Assembly: GCA_947313885.1 (NCBI GenBank)
Contig: CAMZNU010000007.1
Span: 1 to 64,000, forward strand
Source: an uncultured Clostridia bacterium
Lineage (GTDB): Bacteria > Bacillota > Clostridia > Lachnospirales > CAMZNU01
Direction: 5' to 3'
DNA: 64,000 nucleotides
Shown: piece by piece, positions 40,671 through 51,038 of the stretch
Position numbering within the stretch: the stretch's first letter is position 1
Layout: each line of letters opens with the position of its first letter
The notes under the pieces: model-generated
The model's database searches: none
What the model saw: only the letters and a program-made list of their open reading frames with translations
Told to the model about the DNA's origin: nothing
Translations under genes and position numbers: made by a program

Positions 40671-41534
40671 ATGTTAGTTTCAGCAAAGGATATGTTAACA
40701 AAAGCAAAAAAAGGTAAGTATGCAGTAGGTCAATTTAACATAAACAACTTAGAATGGACAAAAGCAATATTATTAACAGCAGAAGAAAATAAATCACCAG
40801 TAATTTTAGGAGTATCAGAAGGTGCGGCCAAGTATATGGGTGGATTTAAAACAGTTACAAACATGGTTAATGGTTTATTAGAAGATTTAAAAATAACTGT
40901 ACCAGTTGCATTACATTTAGATCATGGTAGTTATGAAGGTAGTTACAAAGCGATAGAAGCAGGATTTTCTTCAATAATGTTTGATGGTTCACATTATCCA
41001 ATCGATGAAAACATTGCAAAGACAAAAGAATTTTTAAAAATAGCCGAAGAAAAAGGTTTATCATTAGAAGCAGAAGTAGGATCTATTGGTGGAGAGGAAG
41101 ATGGAGTAGTTGGAACAGGAGAATTAGCAGATCCATTAGAATGTAAAATGATAGCAGATTTAGGTGTTACAATATTAGCAGCAGGTATTGGTAATATTCA
41201 TGGACAATATCCAAAAAATTGGACAGGATTGGATTTTGGAGTGTTAAGAAATATTATTAAAGAGACGGGCGAAACGCCATTAGTATTACATGGCGGGACA
41301 GGAATTCCAGAAGATATGATTAAAGAGTCAATATCATTAGGTGTTGTTAAAATAAATGTTAATACAGAATGTCAATTATCATTTACAGCCGCTACAAGAA
41401 AATATTTTGAAGATAATAAAGATAAAGAAGCTAAAGGATTTGACCCAAGAAAAGTGTTAGCACCAGGTGTAGAAGCTATTAAAAATACAGTTAAAGAAAA
41501 AATGGATTTATTTGGCTCAACGAACAAAGCTTAA
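40671..41534 (+). CDS. fba: class II fructose-1,6-bisphosphate aldolase
   Basis: VSAKDMLTKAKKGKYAVGQFNINNLEW; HLDHGSYEG; LVLHGGTGIPE. Confidence 0.96.
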   Translation: MLVSAKDMLTKAKKGKYAVGQFNINNLEWTKAILLTAEENKSPVILGVSEGAAKYMGGFKTVTNMVNGLLEDLKITVPVALHLDHGSYEGSYKAIEAGFSSIMFDGSHYPIDENIAKTKEFLKIAEEKGLSLEAEVGSIGGEEDGVVGTGELADPLECKMIADLGVTILAAGIGNIHGQYPKNWTGLDFGVLRNIIKETGETPLVLHGGTGIPEDMIKESISLGVVKINVNTECQLSFTAATRKYFEDNKDKEAKGFDPRKVLAPGVEAIKNTVKEKMDLFGSTNKA

Positions 41535-41549
41535 TTTGAACTACAAAGC

Positions 41550-41587
41550 AAAAAAGATTGTATTCATTGAATACAATCTTTTTTATT
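41550..41587 (+). terminator. intrinsic terminator
   Basis: AAAAAAGATTGTATTC-ATT-GAATACAATCTTTTTT. Confidence 0.9.
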
Positions 41588-41612
41588 TGGAATTTTTTTT
41601 ATTTGGAAAAAG

Positions 41613-42395
41613 TTACATTGCCTGTTTCATCTCAAGACGTAATTTGTCAGCGATAATAGCGATGAATTCGCTATTAGTAGGTTTACCTTTTGTACTACTA
41701 ATTATATAACCAAAAACATTATCCTTAGCCTCTAAAGTGCCACGAGACCAAGCAACTTCTATTGCATGACGTATAGCACGTTCTACGCGACTAGGTGTAG
41801 TGTTGCATTTAGTTGCGATTGTAGGGTATAGTTCTTTAGTTATGTAATTTAAAACATCCATGTCCTCAACAGCAATCATAATAGATTCACGCATATAATG
41901 ATATCCTCTAATATGTGCAGGTACACCTATTTCATGGAGAATATTAGTAACTTTAGCTTCTAAATTAAAAGAATTAGTACGATTATTGTAATTAGTAGAA
42001 TTAATAGTATCGTTACTAACTACTTGTCTAATACGATTAACTAAAGCGTTCATATCAAAAGGTTTGGCCATATAATAATCTACACCTAAGTTAACAGCTT
42101 GTTGAGTAACTTTCTCTTGGGTCATAGCAGATACCATGATGCAAAATGTATCATTTGTGAGGTCTTTATTAGCTTTAATTTTTTCTAATAAACCAAGACC
42201 ATCTAATTCTGGCATAATTCCATCCATAAGAACTAGATCAGGTTTAGAACTACAAATCTTTTTGTAAGCATCGAGACCATTATGAGCTGTAGAAATCACC
42301 TCTAAGCCATCTTGCATATTAAGAAAAGATTTTAAAACATCACAAAATTCTACGTTATCATCGGCTAAAACTATTTTTATTGTATCATTATCCAT
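41613..42395 (-). CDS. spo0A: sporulation transcription factor Spo0A
   Basis: receiver domain ([11 protein letters not shown]...[13 protein letters not shown]) plus Spo0A effector domain ([17 protein letters not shown]...[20 protein letters not shown]); start 42395 because the upstream GGGGG is its RBS. Confidence 0.97.
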   Translation of the reverse strand: MDNDTIKIVLADDNVEFCDVLKSFLNMQDGLEVISTAHNGLDAYKKICSSKPDLVLMDGIMPELDGLGLLEKIKANKDLTNDTFCIMVSAMTQEKVTQQAVNLGVDYYMAKPFDMNALVNRIRQVVSNDTINSTNYNNRTNSFNLEAKVTNILHEIGVPAHIRGYHYMRESIMIAVEDMDVLNYITKELYPTIATKCNTTPSRVERAIRHAIEVAWSRGTLEAKDNVFGYIISSTKGKPTNSEFIAIIADKLRLEMKQAM

Positions 42396-42680
42396 CGAAT
42401 TGTCCCCCAATTATTTAATAAGTGTTATTTACTAACTAAACATAGTATAATACCAAAAAATGGTAATTGCAAGGAAAAAAGGTAAAAAAATACAATTTGG
42501 AACGGGAAATATAATGATAAAATGGGGAAATGTATAATATAAGGAAGATGTAGAAGATAAAATAAATTAGGGTAATATTTTGGGAAATTTGAAAAAATAA
42601 GAAAAATAAATTTAATGTGAAATTTTTATTAGTAACATATTAAAGAGTAATAAAAATTTAAATATAAATATGATAAAAAA

Positions 42681-42960
42681 AAATAAATAAAAAAAATAAA
42701 TAAAAAAGATAAATAAAAAAGATAAATAAAAAAGATAAATAAAAAAAATAAATAAAAAAGATAAATAAAAAAGAGTAAATAAAAAAGAGTAAATAAAAAA
42801 GAGTAAATAAAAAAGATAAATAAAAAAGAGTAAATAAAAAAGAGTAAATAAAAAAGAGTAAATAAAAAAGAGTAAATAAAAAAGAGTAAATAAAAAAGAG
42901 TAAATAAAAAAGAGTAAATAAAAAAGAGTAAATAAAAAAGAGTAAATAAAAAAGAGTAAA
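42681..42960. repeat. tandem array of about 19 units of AAATAAAAAAGA(G)T (13/14 bp)
   Basis: at least 13 'gagt' 14-bp units, ten of them in uninterrupted 14-nt register at the distal end. Confidence 0.95.
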
Positions 42961-42995
42961 AAGAAAATTTTCTTTTTACTCTTTTTTATTTATAC
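42945..42995 (-). terminator. terminator of the tcyP-like gene, contiguous with the tandem array
   Basis: TAAATAAAAAAGAGTAAAAAGAAAA / TTTTCTTTTTACTCTTTTTTATTTA 25-bp perfect inverted repeat. Confidence 0.88.
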
Positions 42996-44369
42996 TACTT
43001 TAACTTTTTTTGCATTGTAAACATCTTTATCTAAGTCACCAACTACTTTAGCAGTTACGACGCCAGCAACCATGGCACCAGAAACATTAAGCGCTGTTCT
43101 ACCTTGATCTAAAATAGGTTCAATAGCTATTAATAATCCGACAAGTTCTATAGGAAGTCCCATAATTGGTAAAACTATTAAAGCGGCAATAGTAGCACCG
43201 CCACCAATACCAGCACCGCCAAGAGAGGCTACCATAATAACTATTATTAATTTAACAAAAAATATAGGTGCTAATATTTCAATACCTAAAGCTGTTGCGA
43301 TCATAACAGCGAGCATAGCGGGGTATACTCCACCGCAACCATTTTGACCAACAGTAGCCCCGACACTAGCTGACATACTAGCAATAGAATTAGGTACACC
43401 TAATTTTTTAACTTGACAATCTATGTTAAGGGGGATAGCACCTGCAGACGTTCTAGAAGTAAAAGCGAAAACTAGAACAGTCCAAGATTTTTTCAAAAAT
43501 ATAATAGGTGATACACCACATAGCATAATTAAAAGTAAATGAACTAAAAACATAAGTATTAACGCAACATATGTAGCTACAACGAAATTTCCAAGTCTAG
43601 AAATTTCAGTCCAGTTAGAAGATGCAGCAACTTTAGTCATCAAAGATAAAACCCCAAAAGGTGTAAGAGCTAAAACCATTTGAACGAGTTTTAAAACTAC
43701 GTCTTGAGATGCGTTAACAAGGTTTTGAATAAGTTCGAAGCTTTGTTTATTATTGCTTTTAATTTTTCTAGTAGCCATGCCTATTAATGCAGAAAATATA
43801 ACGACACCGATAGTAGCATTATTACCGCTACCAGTCATTGCTTTAAAAGGATTTGTAGGTATAATACTTACAAGTTGACTAATTAAATCAGACGTACCGC
43901 CAATAGAAGATGCACGTTGTTCTAGAGCTTCAGCTCTTGCGATTTCATTAGCACTAGATACTAGTCCTTCGGCTGTTAAGTTAAAAGCCAAAGATGTGAA
44001 AGTAGCTATTATGGCGGCAATACCGCAAGTAACTAATAAAAAAGTTACGATAATACTACTAATTTTTGCGATAGAAGTATTTTTTGATTCTTCCGCATTT
44101 ATTACGGCACTAGTAATAGAAACCATAATAAGAGGAATTACAATCATTCTTAGCAAAGAAACATAACCAGTTCCTACTATATTAGTCCATAATAGTGTAC
44201 TAGAAATTACATTAGAACCTTGACCATAAGCAAGTTGTAAAGATACACCAAAAACGATACCCAAACCTAGACCTGTAAAAACTCTAGAGGTAAAAGATTT
44301 AAATGATTTTTGCATCCAAAACAAAATGTATAACAAAGTTGCCATAATTAATAAATTTAAAATTTGCAT
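42990..44369 (-). CDS. dicarboxylate/amino acid:cation symporter (L-cystine TcyP-like)
   Basis: 459 aa; RVFTGLGLGIVFG, SLLRMIVIPLIMVSI, TRTSAGAIPLNIDCQ. Confidence 0.88.
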   Translation of the reverse strand: MQILNLLIMATLLYILFWMQKSFKSFTSRVFTGLGLGIVFGVSLQLAYGQGSNVISSTLLWTNIVGTGYVSLLRMIVIPLIMVSITSAVINAEESKNTSIAKISSIIVTFLLVTCGIAAIIATFTSLAFNLTAEGLVSSANEIARAEALEQRASSIGGTSDLISQLVSIIPTNPFKAMTGSGNNATIGVVIFSALIGMATRKIKSNNKQSFELIQNLVNASQDVVLKLVQMVLALTPFGVLSLMTKVAASSNWTEISRLGNFVVATYVALILMFLVHLLLIMLCGVSPIIFLKKSWTVLVFAFTSRTSAGAIPLNIDCQVKKLGVPNSIASMSASVGATVGQNGCGGVYPAMLAVMIATALGIEILAPIFFVKLIIVIMVASLGGAGIGGGATIAALIVLPIMGLPIELVGLLIAIEPILDQGRTALNVSGAMVAGVVTAKVVGDLDKDVYNAKKVKVV

Positions 44370-44468
44370 AAAATCTCCTTTATATTTTTTTAATAAGATG
44401 ATATTTTATTTAAAATACAATGTAAATATCCCTATTCCGTAAACCTAAACTAGGTTTTAGAGTTTCTA

Positions 44469-44837
44469 TCATGTACCACAACCATCTAAGTTTGCAAACC
44501 ATGCGTTTGTACCATACTTAACGTTAAAAGAATTTTCAACACCAATAGAACGTAAAAGCCTAACAGCTTTTAAACCTTTAGAGCCTGATTTACAAAAAAC
44601 TAAAAACAAGTCATCTTTTTTAAATAAATTTTTCTCTAAAGATTCGTTGAATTTTTTTTCGAATTCTGAAAATTCTAGATGAAAATTTTCTTCGAAAATA
44701 GGTTCTACATTTTTTATTTGTTTTCCAGAACGAACATCTAAAATAACAGCGTCATCACCAATTAGTTCTAATGCCTTATCTTTATCAACTTCTAAATGCT
44801 TGTACCAACCAAATATATCACTAATAATGCCAGCCAT
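44469..44837 (-). CDS. rhodanese-like domain protein
   Basis: VILDVRSGKQ and FCKSGSKG active-site loop. Confidence 0.85.
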   Translation of the reverse strand: MAGIISDIFGWYKHLEVDKDKALELIGDDAVILDVRSGKQIKNVEPIFEENFHLEFSEFEKKFNESLEKNLFKKDDLFLVFCKSGSKGLKAVRLLRSIGVENSFNVKYGTNAWFANLDGCGT

Positions 44838-45046
44838 AATATCACCTCCAACTTAATAAAATTATACTGTATTATATTATTTATAAGGTATGAAGTAAAG
44901 GTAAATATAAAAAAATAACTAAAAATAGGGGTAAAATTCAAAAAATGTATATATTAAAATTTTGAAAAAATATAAAAATATGATATAATTCATTAAATAT
45001 AAAGTAGATAAAGTAGAGATTAATGTTAGTACAATAGGAGAAAAAA

Positions 45047-45547
45047 ATGAGTGAGTATTTTGAAATAGGAAAAATAGTAAATACACAAGGAGTCCGCGGT
45101 GACGTACGAGTAGTACCGATGACAGATGATATAAAAAGATTCGAAAAATTAAAAGAGGTAGAAGTTGTTAGTAGGAAAAAAACAGAAATTTTAACGATAG
45201 AAAAAGTTTGGTACAATAAAAAATTTGTAATAATAAAATTTGAAGAAATACCAGACATGACAGAAGGTGAAAAATATAAAAATAGTATAATTAGAGTACC
45301 AAGAAGTGAAGGAATCAAATTAAATACAGATGAATATTATATGCGTGATATATATGGACTAGAAGTATTTGAAGAAAGTGAAAAAATAGGAGTTATAAAA
45401 GATATAATATTTACAGGTGCAAATGACGTATATGTAATAGAAAGAACAGATGGAAGCGAATTGTTAATACCAGCTATAAAAGATTGTATATTAGATGTGG
45501 ATATTGAAAATAAAAAAATGGAAATACACATTATAAAGGGGTTATAA
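45047..45547 (+). CDS. rimM: 16S rRNA processing protein RimM
   Basis: IGKIVNTQGVRGDVRVVPMTDD; YYMRDIYGLEV. Confidence 0.96.
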   Translation: MSEYFEIGKIVNTQGVRGDVRVVPMTDDIKRFEKLKEVEVVSRKKTEILTIEKVWYNKKFVIIKFEEIPDMTEGEKYKNSIIRVPRSEGIKLNTDEYYMRDIYGLEVFEESEKIGVIKDIIFTGANDVYVIERTDGSELLIPAIKDCILDVDIENKKMEIHIIKGL

Positions 45548-45548
45548 C

Positions 45549-46232
45549 ATGAAGTTTACGGTATTAACATTGTTTCCAGAAATGATAGAACAATCAGTAA
45601 CTCATAGTATAATGAAAAGAGCTATAGAGAATAAAATTATAGAAGTAGAGGCATTAAATATAAGAGAGTTTACGATTAATAAACATAAAAAAGTAGATGA
45701 TTATCCATATGGCGGTGGTTGTGGAATGGTAATGCAAGTAGAGCCGATTTATAATTGTTATAAAAGTGTGGAAAAAAAGTTGTCGAAAAATAAAAAGGTT
45801 ATTTATATGTCGCCAAAAGGTAAACCATTAACACAAAAAATAGTAGAGGAATTAGGGTATGTAGATGATATAGTAATATTATGTGGACATTATGAAGGGG
45901 TGGATCAGCGAATAATAGATGAAATTATTACAGATGAAATATCAATAGGTGATTATGTGCTAACAGGTGGTGAACTACCAGCATTAGTTTTAATGGATAG
46001 TGTAGCAAGATTAATAGATGGTGTAATAAGTAAAGAAGAATCTCATCAAAAAGAAAGTTTTTCAAATGGGTTGTTAGAGTACCCCCAATATAGTAGACCA
46101 AAAGAAATACTAGGAAGAGAAGTACCTGCTGTTTTATTATCGGGCAACCATAAAAAAATAGAAGTATGGCGTCATGAACAATCTTTAAAAATAACAAAAA
46201 AAAATAGACCTGATTTAATTAAAAAAAAATAG
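45549..46232 (+). CDS. trmD: tRNA (guanine-N1)-methyltransferase
   Basis: DDYPYGGGCGMVMQVEP; LCGHYEGVDQRI; GDYVLTGGELPAL. Confidence 0.97.
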   Translation: MKFTVLTLFPEMIEQSVTHSIMKRAIENKIIEVEALNIREFTINKHKKVDDYPYGGGCGMVMQVEPIYNCYKSVEKKLSKNKKVIYMSPKGKPLTQKIVEELGYVDDIVILCGHYEGVDQRIIDEIITDEISIGDYVLTGGELPALVLMDSVARLIDGVISKEESHQKESFSNGLLEYPQYSRPKEILGREVPAVLLSGNHKKIEVWRHEQSLKITKKNRPDLIKKK

Positions 46233-46260
46233 ACTAATTAGTCTGTTTTTTTTTAATTAA
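46215..46260. terminator. bidirectional terminator spanning trmD stop (21-bp inverted repeat, one G.U)
   Basis: TTAATTAAAAAAAAATAGACT-AATT-AGTCTGTTTTTTTTTAATTAA. Confidence 0.88.
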
Positions 46261-46858
46261 CTTTTAATCGTCCTTCTAAAGCTCTAGCTAATGTTATTTC
46301 GTCAATATATTCAAGATCGCTACCTACGGGAACACCGTGTGCTATTCTAGAAATTTTAATATCAAAATGTTTTAAAAGTTTGACTATATACATAGCAGTA
46401 GCTTCACCTTCTACATTAGGGTTAGTAGCTAAAATAATTTCTTCAATATTATCATTAGTACCAACACGAGTTACAAGTTCTTTAATTTTAATTTCATCAG
46501 GACCGATTCCGTGCATAGGAGATATACTACCGTGTAGTACGTGGTATAAGCCTTTAAATTCTCTAGTACGTTCATAAGCGGCCATATCTCTTGAGTCTTC
46601 AACGATCATAATAATATTTTTATTACGTTTAGAACTTTTACAAATATGACAAATATCGTTATCTGAAATATTATGGCAAATAGAACAATGTTTAATATTT
46701 TTTTTAGCATTAATAATAGCAGAGGATAAAGATAAAACTTTTTCTTCTGGCAAACTAATAATATGGAATGCAAGGCGTTGTGCGGACTTGTTGCCTATGC
46801 TAGGTAGCTTAGCAAGTTCTTCAATTAATATTGTTAAAGAGTTACCGTAAAAATTCAT
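46253..46858 (-). CDS. recR: recombination protein RecR
   Basis: [19 protein letters not shown]; zinc finger; [13 protein letters not shown]. Confidence 0.95.
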   Translation of the reverse strand: MNFYGNSLTILIEELAKLPSIGNKSAQRLAFHIISLPEEKVLSLSSAIINAKKNIKHCSICHNISDNDICHICKSSKRNKNIIMIVEDSRDMAAYERTREFKGLYHVLHGSISPMHGIGPDEIKIKELVTRVGTNDNIEEIILATNPNVEGEATAMYIVKLLKHFDIKISRIAHGVPVGSDLEYIDEITLARALEGRLKVN

Positions 46859-46868
46859 AAAATCACCT

Positions 46869-47210
46869 CTAAAACATTCCAGGCATTCCCATACCACCAG
46901 TAAGTTTACCCATTTCATTGTTAGATAATTCTTCTACTTGTCTAATTGCTTCATTAACAGCAGACATAACTAAATCTTCAAGCATTTCAACATCATCAGG
47001 ATCAACAACATCTTTGTTAATAGTTAATTGTTTAATAACTTTTTTACCGTTAATAAGAACTTTAACAGCACCGCCACCAGATGTAATTTCTAGTTCTTTA
47101 GTTTCTAATTCACTTTGAGCTTTTTCCATTTGTTGTTGCATTTTTTGGGCTTGCTTCATTAAATTGTTTATATTCATACCGCCCGGCATACCGCCTCTAC
47201 CTCTAGCCAT
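46869..47210 (-). CDS. YbaB/EbfC family nucleoid-associated protein
   Basis: [44 protein letters not shown]-type sequence. Confidence 0.95.
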   Translation of the reverse strand: MARGRGGMPGGMNINNLMKQAQKMQQQMEKAQSELETKELEITSGGGAVKVLINGKKVIKQLTINKDVVDPDDVEMLEDLVMSAVNEAIRQVEELSNNEMGKLTGGMGMPGMF

Positions 47211-47303
47211 AATAAAATCCTCCATATCTAATCTAATATAATTTAATATAAAATAATTGTATATTATTTTTTTTATTTTTACAATACGAAATTAACGACA
47301 GTA

Positions 47304-48884
47304 TTATATAGGTGTAATATCCATATTAATATCATTTTGTAATTTAGTGTATATGTGTGTATCATCAGCGCCATAAAAATCATTGTGAAGTTTATTATAT
47401 TCTTCATCTGTAATAGTAACGACGTCAAAAGATTTTTTATAAGTTTTTTCTAAAAGGGACAATAAATCATCTAGTCGTTCATCGATAATTATTTTAGTAG
47501 TAGAACAAGGGGCAACAATGTGTAAAACATTTTCATTAATAAAGCCAGGTTTACACTGTAATAAACTTTCTTTTAGAGGGATATTTGAAAGTTTGTTAAT
47601 AATGGTTTTAGCCTCTGAAAAAACTTTAGTAATGTCGCTGGGAACAGATTTTGTTACAGTTGTTTTTTTGGTAATGGGTTTATTATTATCAACATTAATT
47701 GAAGGTACATTTTTAATTATAGTGGTAGGAGGGTTTTTAACATTAACTTCTAAAGAGTCAAGACGTTTTATAATGCTATTATAATCTACTTTAACTTCTA
47801 AAGTGCAAAGGTTAATACAATATATTTCAAAAAGAATTTTTTTGTTATTAGAATATTTAAGGTCGTTAAGGATTTTAGAAAATTCTTTAACTAAATTAAT
47901 TATGAAAGCATCGTTGATATTTGAATAAGCTTTTTTTATGGAGTTGATATTTTCTAATGACATATTAATAGTATTAGATGGATTTGCGATAGATTTAATA
48001 ATAGTTATATCACGTAAATAGGAGATACATTCATTAATGAATTGAGTAATATCTTTGCTATTTATAACTATGTCATTTATAAAGGAGATAATAGAATTAG
48101 AGTCATTGTTGTGTAAGGCGAATATAAAAGAGTCAAGACTATGATTATCTATACCGCCTACTAGTTCACGAACGTTGTTTAAAGTAATAGTTTCGTCGAA
48201 GTAAAGGGATAAACATTGATCTAACAAACTAAGTGCATCACGCATAGAACCATCTGATAAAGTTGCTATATAAAAAAGAGCTTCATCATCAACAAGTTTA
48301 TTTTCTAATTTCATGTAAGATTTAAGGGTATCGACCATAATATTTACGGTAATACGTTTAAAATCAAAACGTTGACATCTTGAAAGTATAGTTGTGGGTA
48401 TTTTTTGAGGGTCTGTAGTTGCTAATATAAAAATAACATTTTTAGGTGGTTCTTCTAAAGTTTTAAGTAGTGCGTTAAAGGCACCAGTAGAAAGCATATG
48501 AACTTCATCAATAATATAAACTTTAAAGTTACAAAGGATAGTAGGGTATTTAGCTTCGTTAACGATATCGCGAATATTTTCAACACCGTTATTACTAGCG
48601 GCATCAATTTCAACGACGTCTAGAGAAGAACCGTTACTAATTTGAATACAAGGTTCACATTTATTGCAAGGTTCACCATTTTCAAAATGTAAACAGTTTA
48701 TAGCTTTAGCAAAAAGTTTAGCGGAAGAAGTTTTACCAGTTCCATGAGTACCGCAAAAAAGGTAAGCATGGTTAATATGATTATTAATGATTTGATTTTG
48801 TAAAGTTTTAACAATGTGATATTGACCTTGAATATCTGAAAATAATTTGGGTCTAAGTTTTCTATAAAGGGCAGTATATGACAT
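47304..48884 (-). CDS. dnaX: DNA polymerase III subunit gamma/tau
   Basis: YRKLRPKLFSDIQGQYHIVKTL; GTHGTGKTSSAKLFAKA; VVEIDAASNNGVENIR. Confidence 0.96.
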   Translation of the reverse strand: MSYTALYRKLRPKLFSDIQGQYHIVKTLQNQIINNHINHAYLFCGTHGTGKTSSAKLFAKAINCLHFENGEPCNKCEPCIQISNGSSLDVVEIDAASNNGVENIRDIVNEAKYPTILCNFKVYIIDEVHMLSTGAFNALLKTLEEPPKNVIFILATTDPQKIPTTILSRCQRFDFKRITVNIMVDTLKSYMKLENKLVDDEALFYIATLSDGSMRDALSLLDQCLSLYFDETITLNNVRELVGGIDNHSLDSFIFALHNNDSNSIISFINDIVINSKDITQFINECISYLRDITIIKSIANPSNTINMSLENINSIKKAYSNINDAFIINLVKEFSKILNDLKYSNNKKILFEIYCINLCTLEVKVDYNSIIKRLDSLEVNVKNPPTTIIKNVPSINVDNNKPITKKTTVTKSVPSDITKVFSEAKTIINKLSNIPLKESLLQCKPGFINENVLHIVAPCSTTKIIIDERLDDLLSLLEKTYKKSFDVVTITDEEYNKLHNDFYGADDTHIYTKLQNDINMDITPI

Positions 48885-49100
48885 AAGAACCTCTTTTCAT
48901 ATTTTATAAGTAAATAAATTTATAAATTTATTATAATACAAGATTAAATAGAAATGTACTAAAAATAAATTTAATGTTTAAATTTAATAAATTGGGTTAA
49001 TAATAAATTGTAAAGTGAAGTGTTAATAAAAATATAGAAACACAAACTTATATCATTGGATAGTGTAGGCAGTAAATAATATTAAAGGAGGTGCAATTCA

Positions 49101-50099
49101 ATGAAAAACTTTTTACAAGAGAATGGAATATTAGTAGTACTTTATGGAGTAGTAGGCGTACTAGCAGTAACGGCAGGAACGTTAACTTATACAGGATATA
49201 AAGAAGCTAGAAACGTAAATGTTAAAAAAGAAGAGGTTAGAGAAGTAGAATCGAATTTATCGGAAAGCTTTAAAGATAAAGAGAATGAAGAAAAGTTAGA
49301 AGCAATTAAAAAACTAAGAGAAGAGCTTAAGGAGAGTGGGGAAAAAGAAGCAAGAAAGGAGATGGAGGAAAAAGAAAGTAATAATATAGATAGTAAAAAT
49401 GCAAGTAATGAAAAAGTAGAGTTAGAAAGAGGAGATGTAGGGGTAAAAAGTACGGAAGATAAAATAGAATGGAACGATCAAAAAGAGATAAGTGAAGAAG
49501 GAATGCAAGAAGATGTTGATGAGATAGAAGAGACATTTAATCTTTTCAAGAAAAAAAGAAATGAGGACAAAGTAGATAAAATAAAAGAGCCAAAAATAAA
49601 AGAGGAGAAGGAAGAAATAGATATTGGAAATATTGGAGATATAGAAAAAGAGAACAAGGCAAATAGAACATCGTATGAAAAATTTCAGAAAGGCGATAAA
49701 TTAAAGTGGCCTGTAGAGGGTGAAGTGTTGATGCCGTTTAATGAGGAGAAGTTAGTATATGACAAAACATTAGATCAATACAGAACAAATTCAAACATAG
49801 CTATTAAAGCAGAAAAAGGAAGTAAAGTATCGCCATCAGCAGATGGAAAAATAATAGATGTAGGTGTGTCAAAAGAGGCTAATGGGTATGTAGTAATAGA
49901 ACATGGAAATGGTTATGTTACAAAATACAGTCAACTTATAAGTAAGCATATAGTAAAAGTTGGAGATATAGTTTTGACAGAAGATATAATAGGGCACGTA
50001 GGGAGTCCATCTAATAATTCTATGATGTTAGGCAATCATTTAAGGTTTGAAGTAATAGAAGAAAACAAATCAAGCGATCCAACAAAGTATTTAGAATAA
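49101..50099 (+). CDS. M23 family peptidase, SpoIIQ-like
   Basis: N-terminal TM, acidic coiled region, C-terminal LytM domain (GNGYVTKYSQLISKHIVKVGD...GNHLRFEV). Confidence 0.85.
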   Translation: MKNFLQENGILVVLYGVVGVLAVTAGTLTYTGYKEARNVNVKKEEVREVESNLSESFKDKENEEKLEAIKKLREELKESGEKEARKEMEEKESNNIDSKNASNEKVELERGDVGVKSTEDKIEWNDQKEISEEGMQEDVDEIEETFNLFKKKRNEDKVDKIKEPKIKEEKEEIDIGNIGDIEKENKANRTSYEKFQKGDKLKWPVEGEVLMPFNEEKLVYDKTLDQYRTNSNIAIKAEKGSKVSPSADGKIIDVGVSKEANGYVVIEHGNGYVTKYSQLISKHIVKVGDIVLTEDIIGHVGSPSNNSMMLGNHLRFEVIEENKSSDPTKYLE

Positions 50100-50123
50100 A
50101 ATTGTAAAGGTAAGTTTTAACTA

Positions 50124-50177
50124 AAAAGGGCTTAGTACATAAGAAATCAAAATCTTATGTACAAGGTTCTTTTTTAA
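50124..50177 (+). terminator. intrinsic terminator
   Basis: GTACATAAGA...TCTTATGTAC with flanking AAAAGG/TTCTTTTTT. Confidence 0.75.
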
Positions 50178-50323
50178 GGTTATTACATTTAAAATGATTT
50201 TAAAAAGATATATAGATATATAAATAGGAAGAAAACGGATTAAGTAGAAAAAATTCATTTACAATATGGAGTAAAATAGAGCAATAATGAAATAAATATA
50301 AAATAAAAAGTTAGTCAACAATG

Positions 50324-50352
50324 TTGACAAAAATATATTACTTTGTTAAAAT
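50324..50352 (+). promoter_or_regulatory. promoter of rpsL operon, -35 embedded in inverted repeat GTCAACA-A-TGTTGAC
   Basis: TTGACA - 17 nt - TAAAAT. Confidence 0.75.
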
Positions 50353-50439
50353 CAAAGTTGTGTGTAAGAAATTCATGGTGAACACATTAAAAATTAAAAA
50401 TTAAGGCAGATTAGTACAAATTATAGGGAGGTGTAATTA

Positions 50440-50862
50440 ATGCCAACATTTAACCAGTTAGTTAAAAAAGGAAGAAAAACTTCAGTAAAGAAATCTACGG
50501 CACCAGCATTACAAAAAGGTTTAAATAGTTTAAAAAAGAGAAGTACAAACACATCAAGTCCTCAAAAAAGAGGAGTGTGTACATCTGTTAAAACAGCTAC
50601 ACCAAAAAAACCTAACTCAGCACTTAGAAAAATAGCAAGAGTTAAGCTTTCAAATGGTATTGAAGTAACAGCATATATACCAGGAGAAGGACACAATTTA
50701 CAAGAACATAGTGTTGTTTTAATAAGAGGTGGAAGAATTAAAGATGTTCCAGGGGTACGTTACCACATTGTAAGAGGTACACTAGATACAGCAGGTGTAG
50801 CAAATAGAATGCAATCACGTTCAAAATATGGAGCTAAAAAACCTAAAGATAAGAAAAAATAA
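50440..50862 (+). CDS. rpsL: 30S ribosomal protein S12
   Basis: [13 protein letters not shown]...[19 protein letters not shown]. Confidence 0.98.
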   Translation: MPTFNQLVKKGRKTSVKKSTAPALQKGLNSLKKRSTNTSSPQKRGVCTSVKTATPKKPNSALRKIARVKLSNGIEVTAYIPGEGHNLQEHSVVLIRGGRIKDVPGVRYHIVRGTLDTAGVANRMQSRSKYGAKKPKDKKK

Positions 50863-51038
50863 ATTAGGTAAAAAATGTTAAAGATTATATATTTAATTAT
50901 CCCTGTACACTAAGTCAGCCATGAAGATATAGAAAGTACAGGCATGAAACGAGCGTATAATCATTTAGTCAACAACTATTTGATATAAGTCGAACGAGTA
51001 CCGTTGATAAAATTATAATAATTGAGGAGGGAAGAATC

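Noticed and set aside
42681-42960. Tandem repeats as a CRISPR array
   Set aside because: Units are 13-14 bp, directly contiguous, with no unique spacers and no cas genes nearby.
48885-49100. SRP (scRNA/4.5S) RNA upstream of dnaX, as in some Firmicutes
   Set aside because: Sequence is AT-rich with no recognisable SRP Alu/helix 8 motif.
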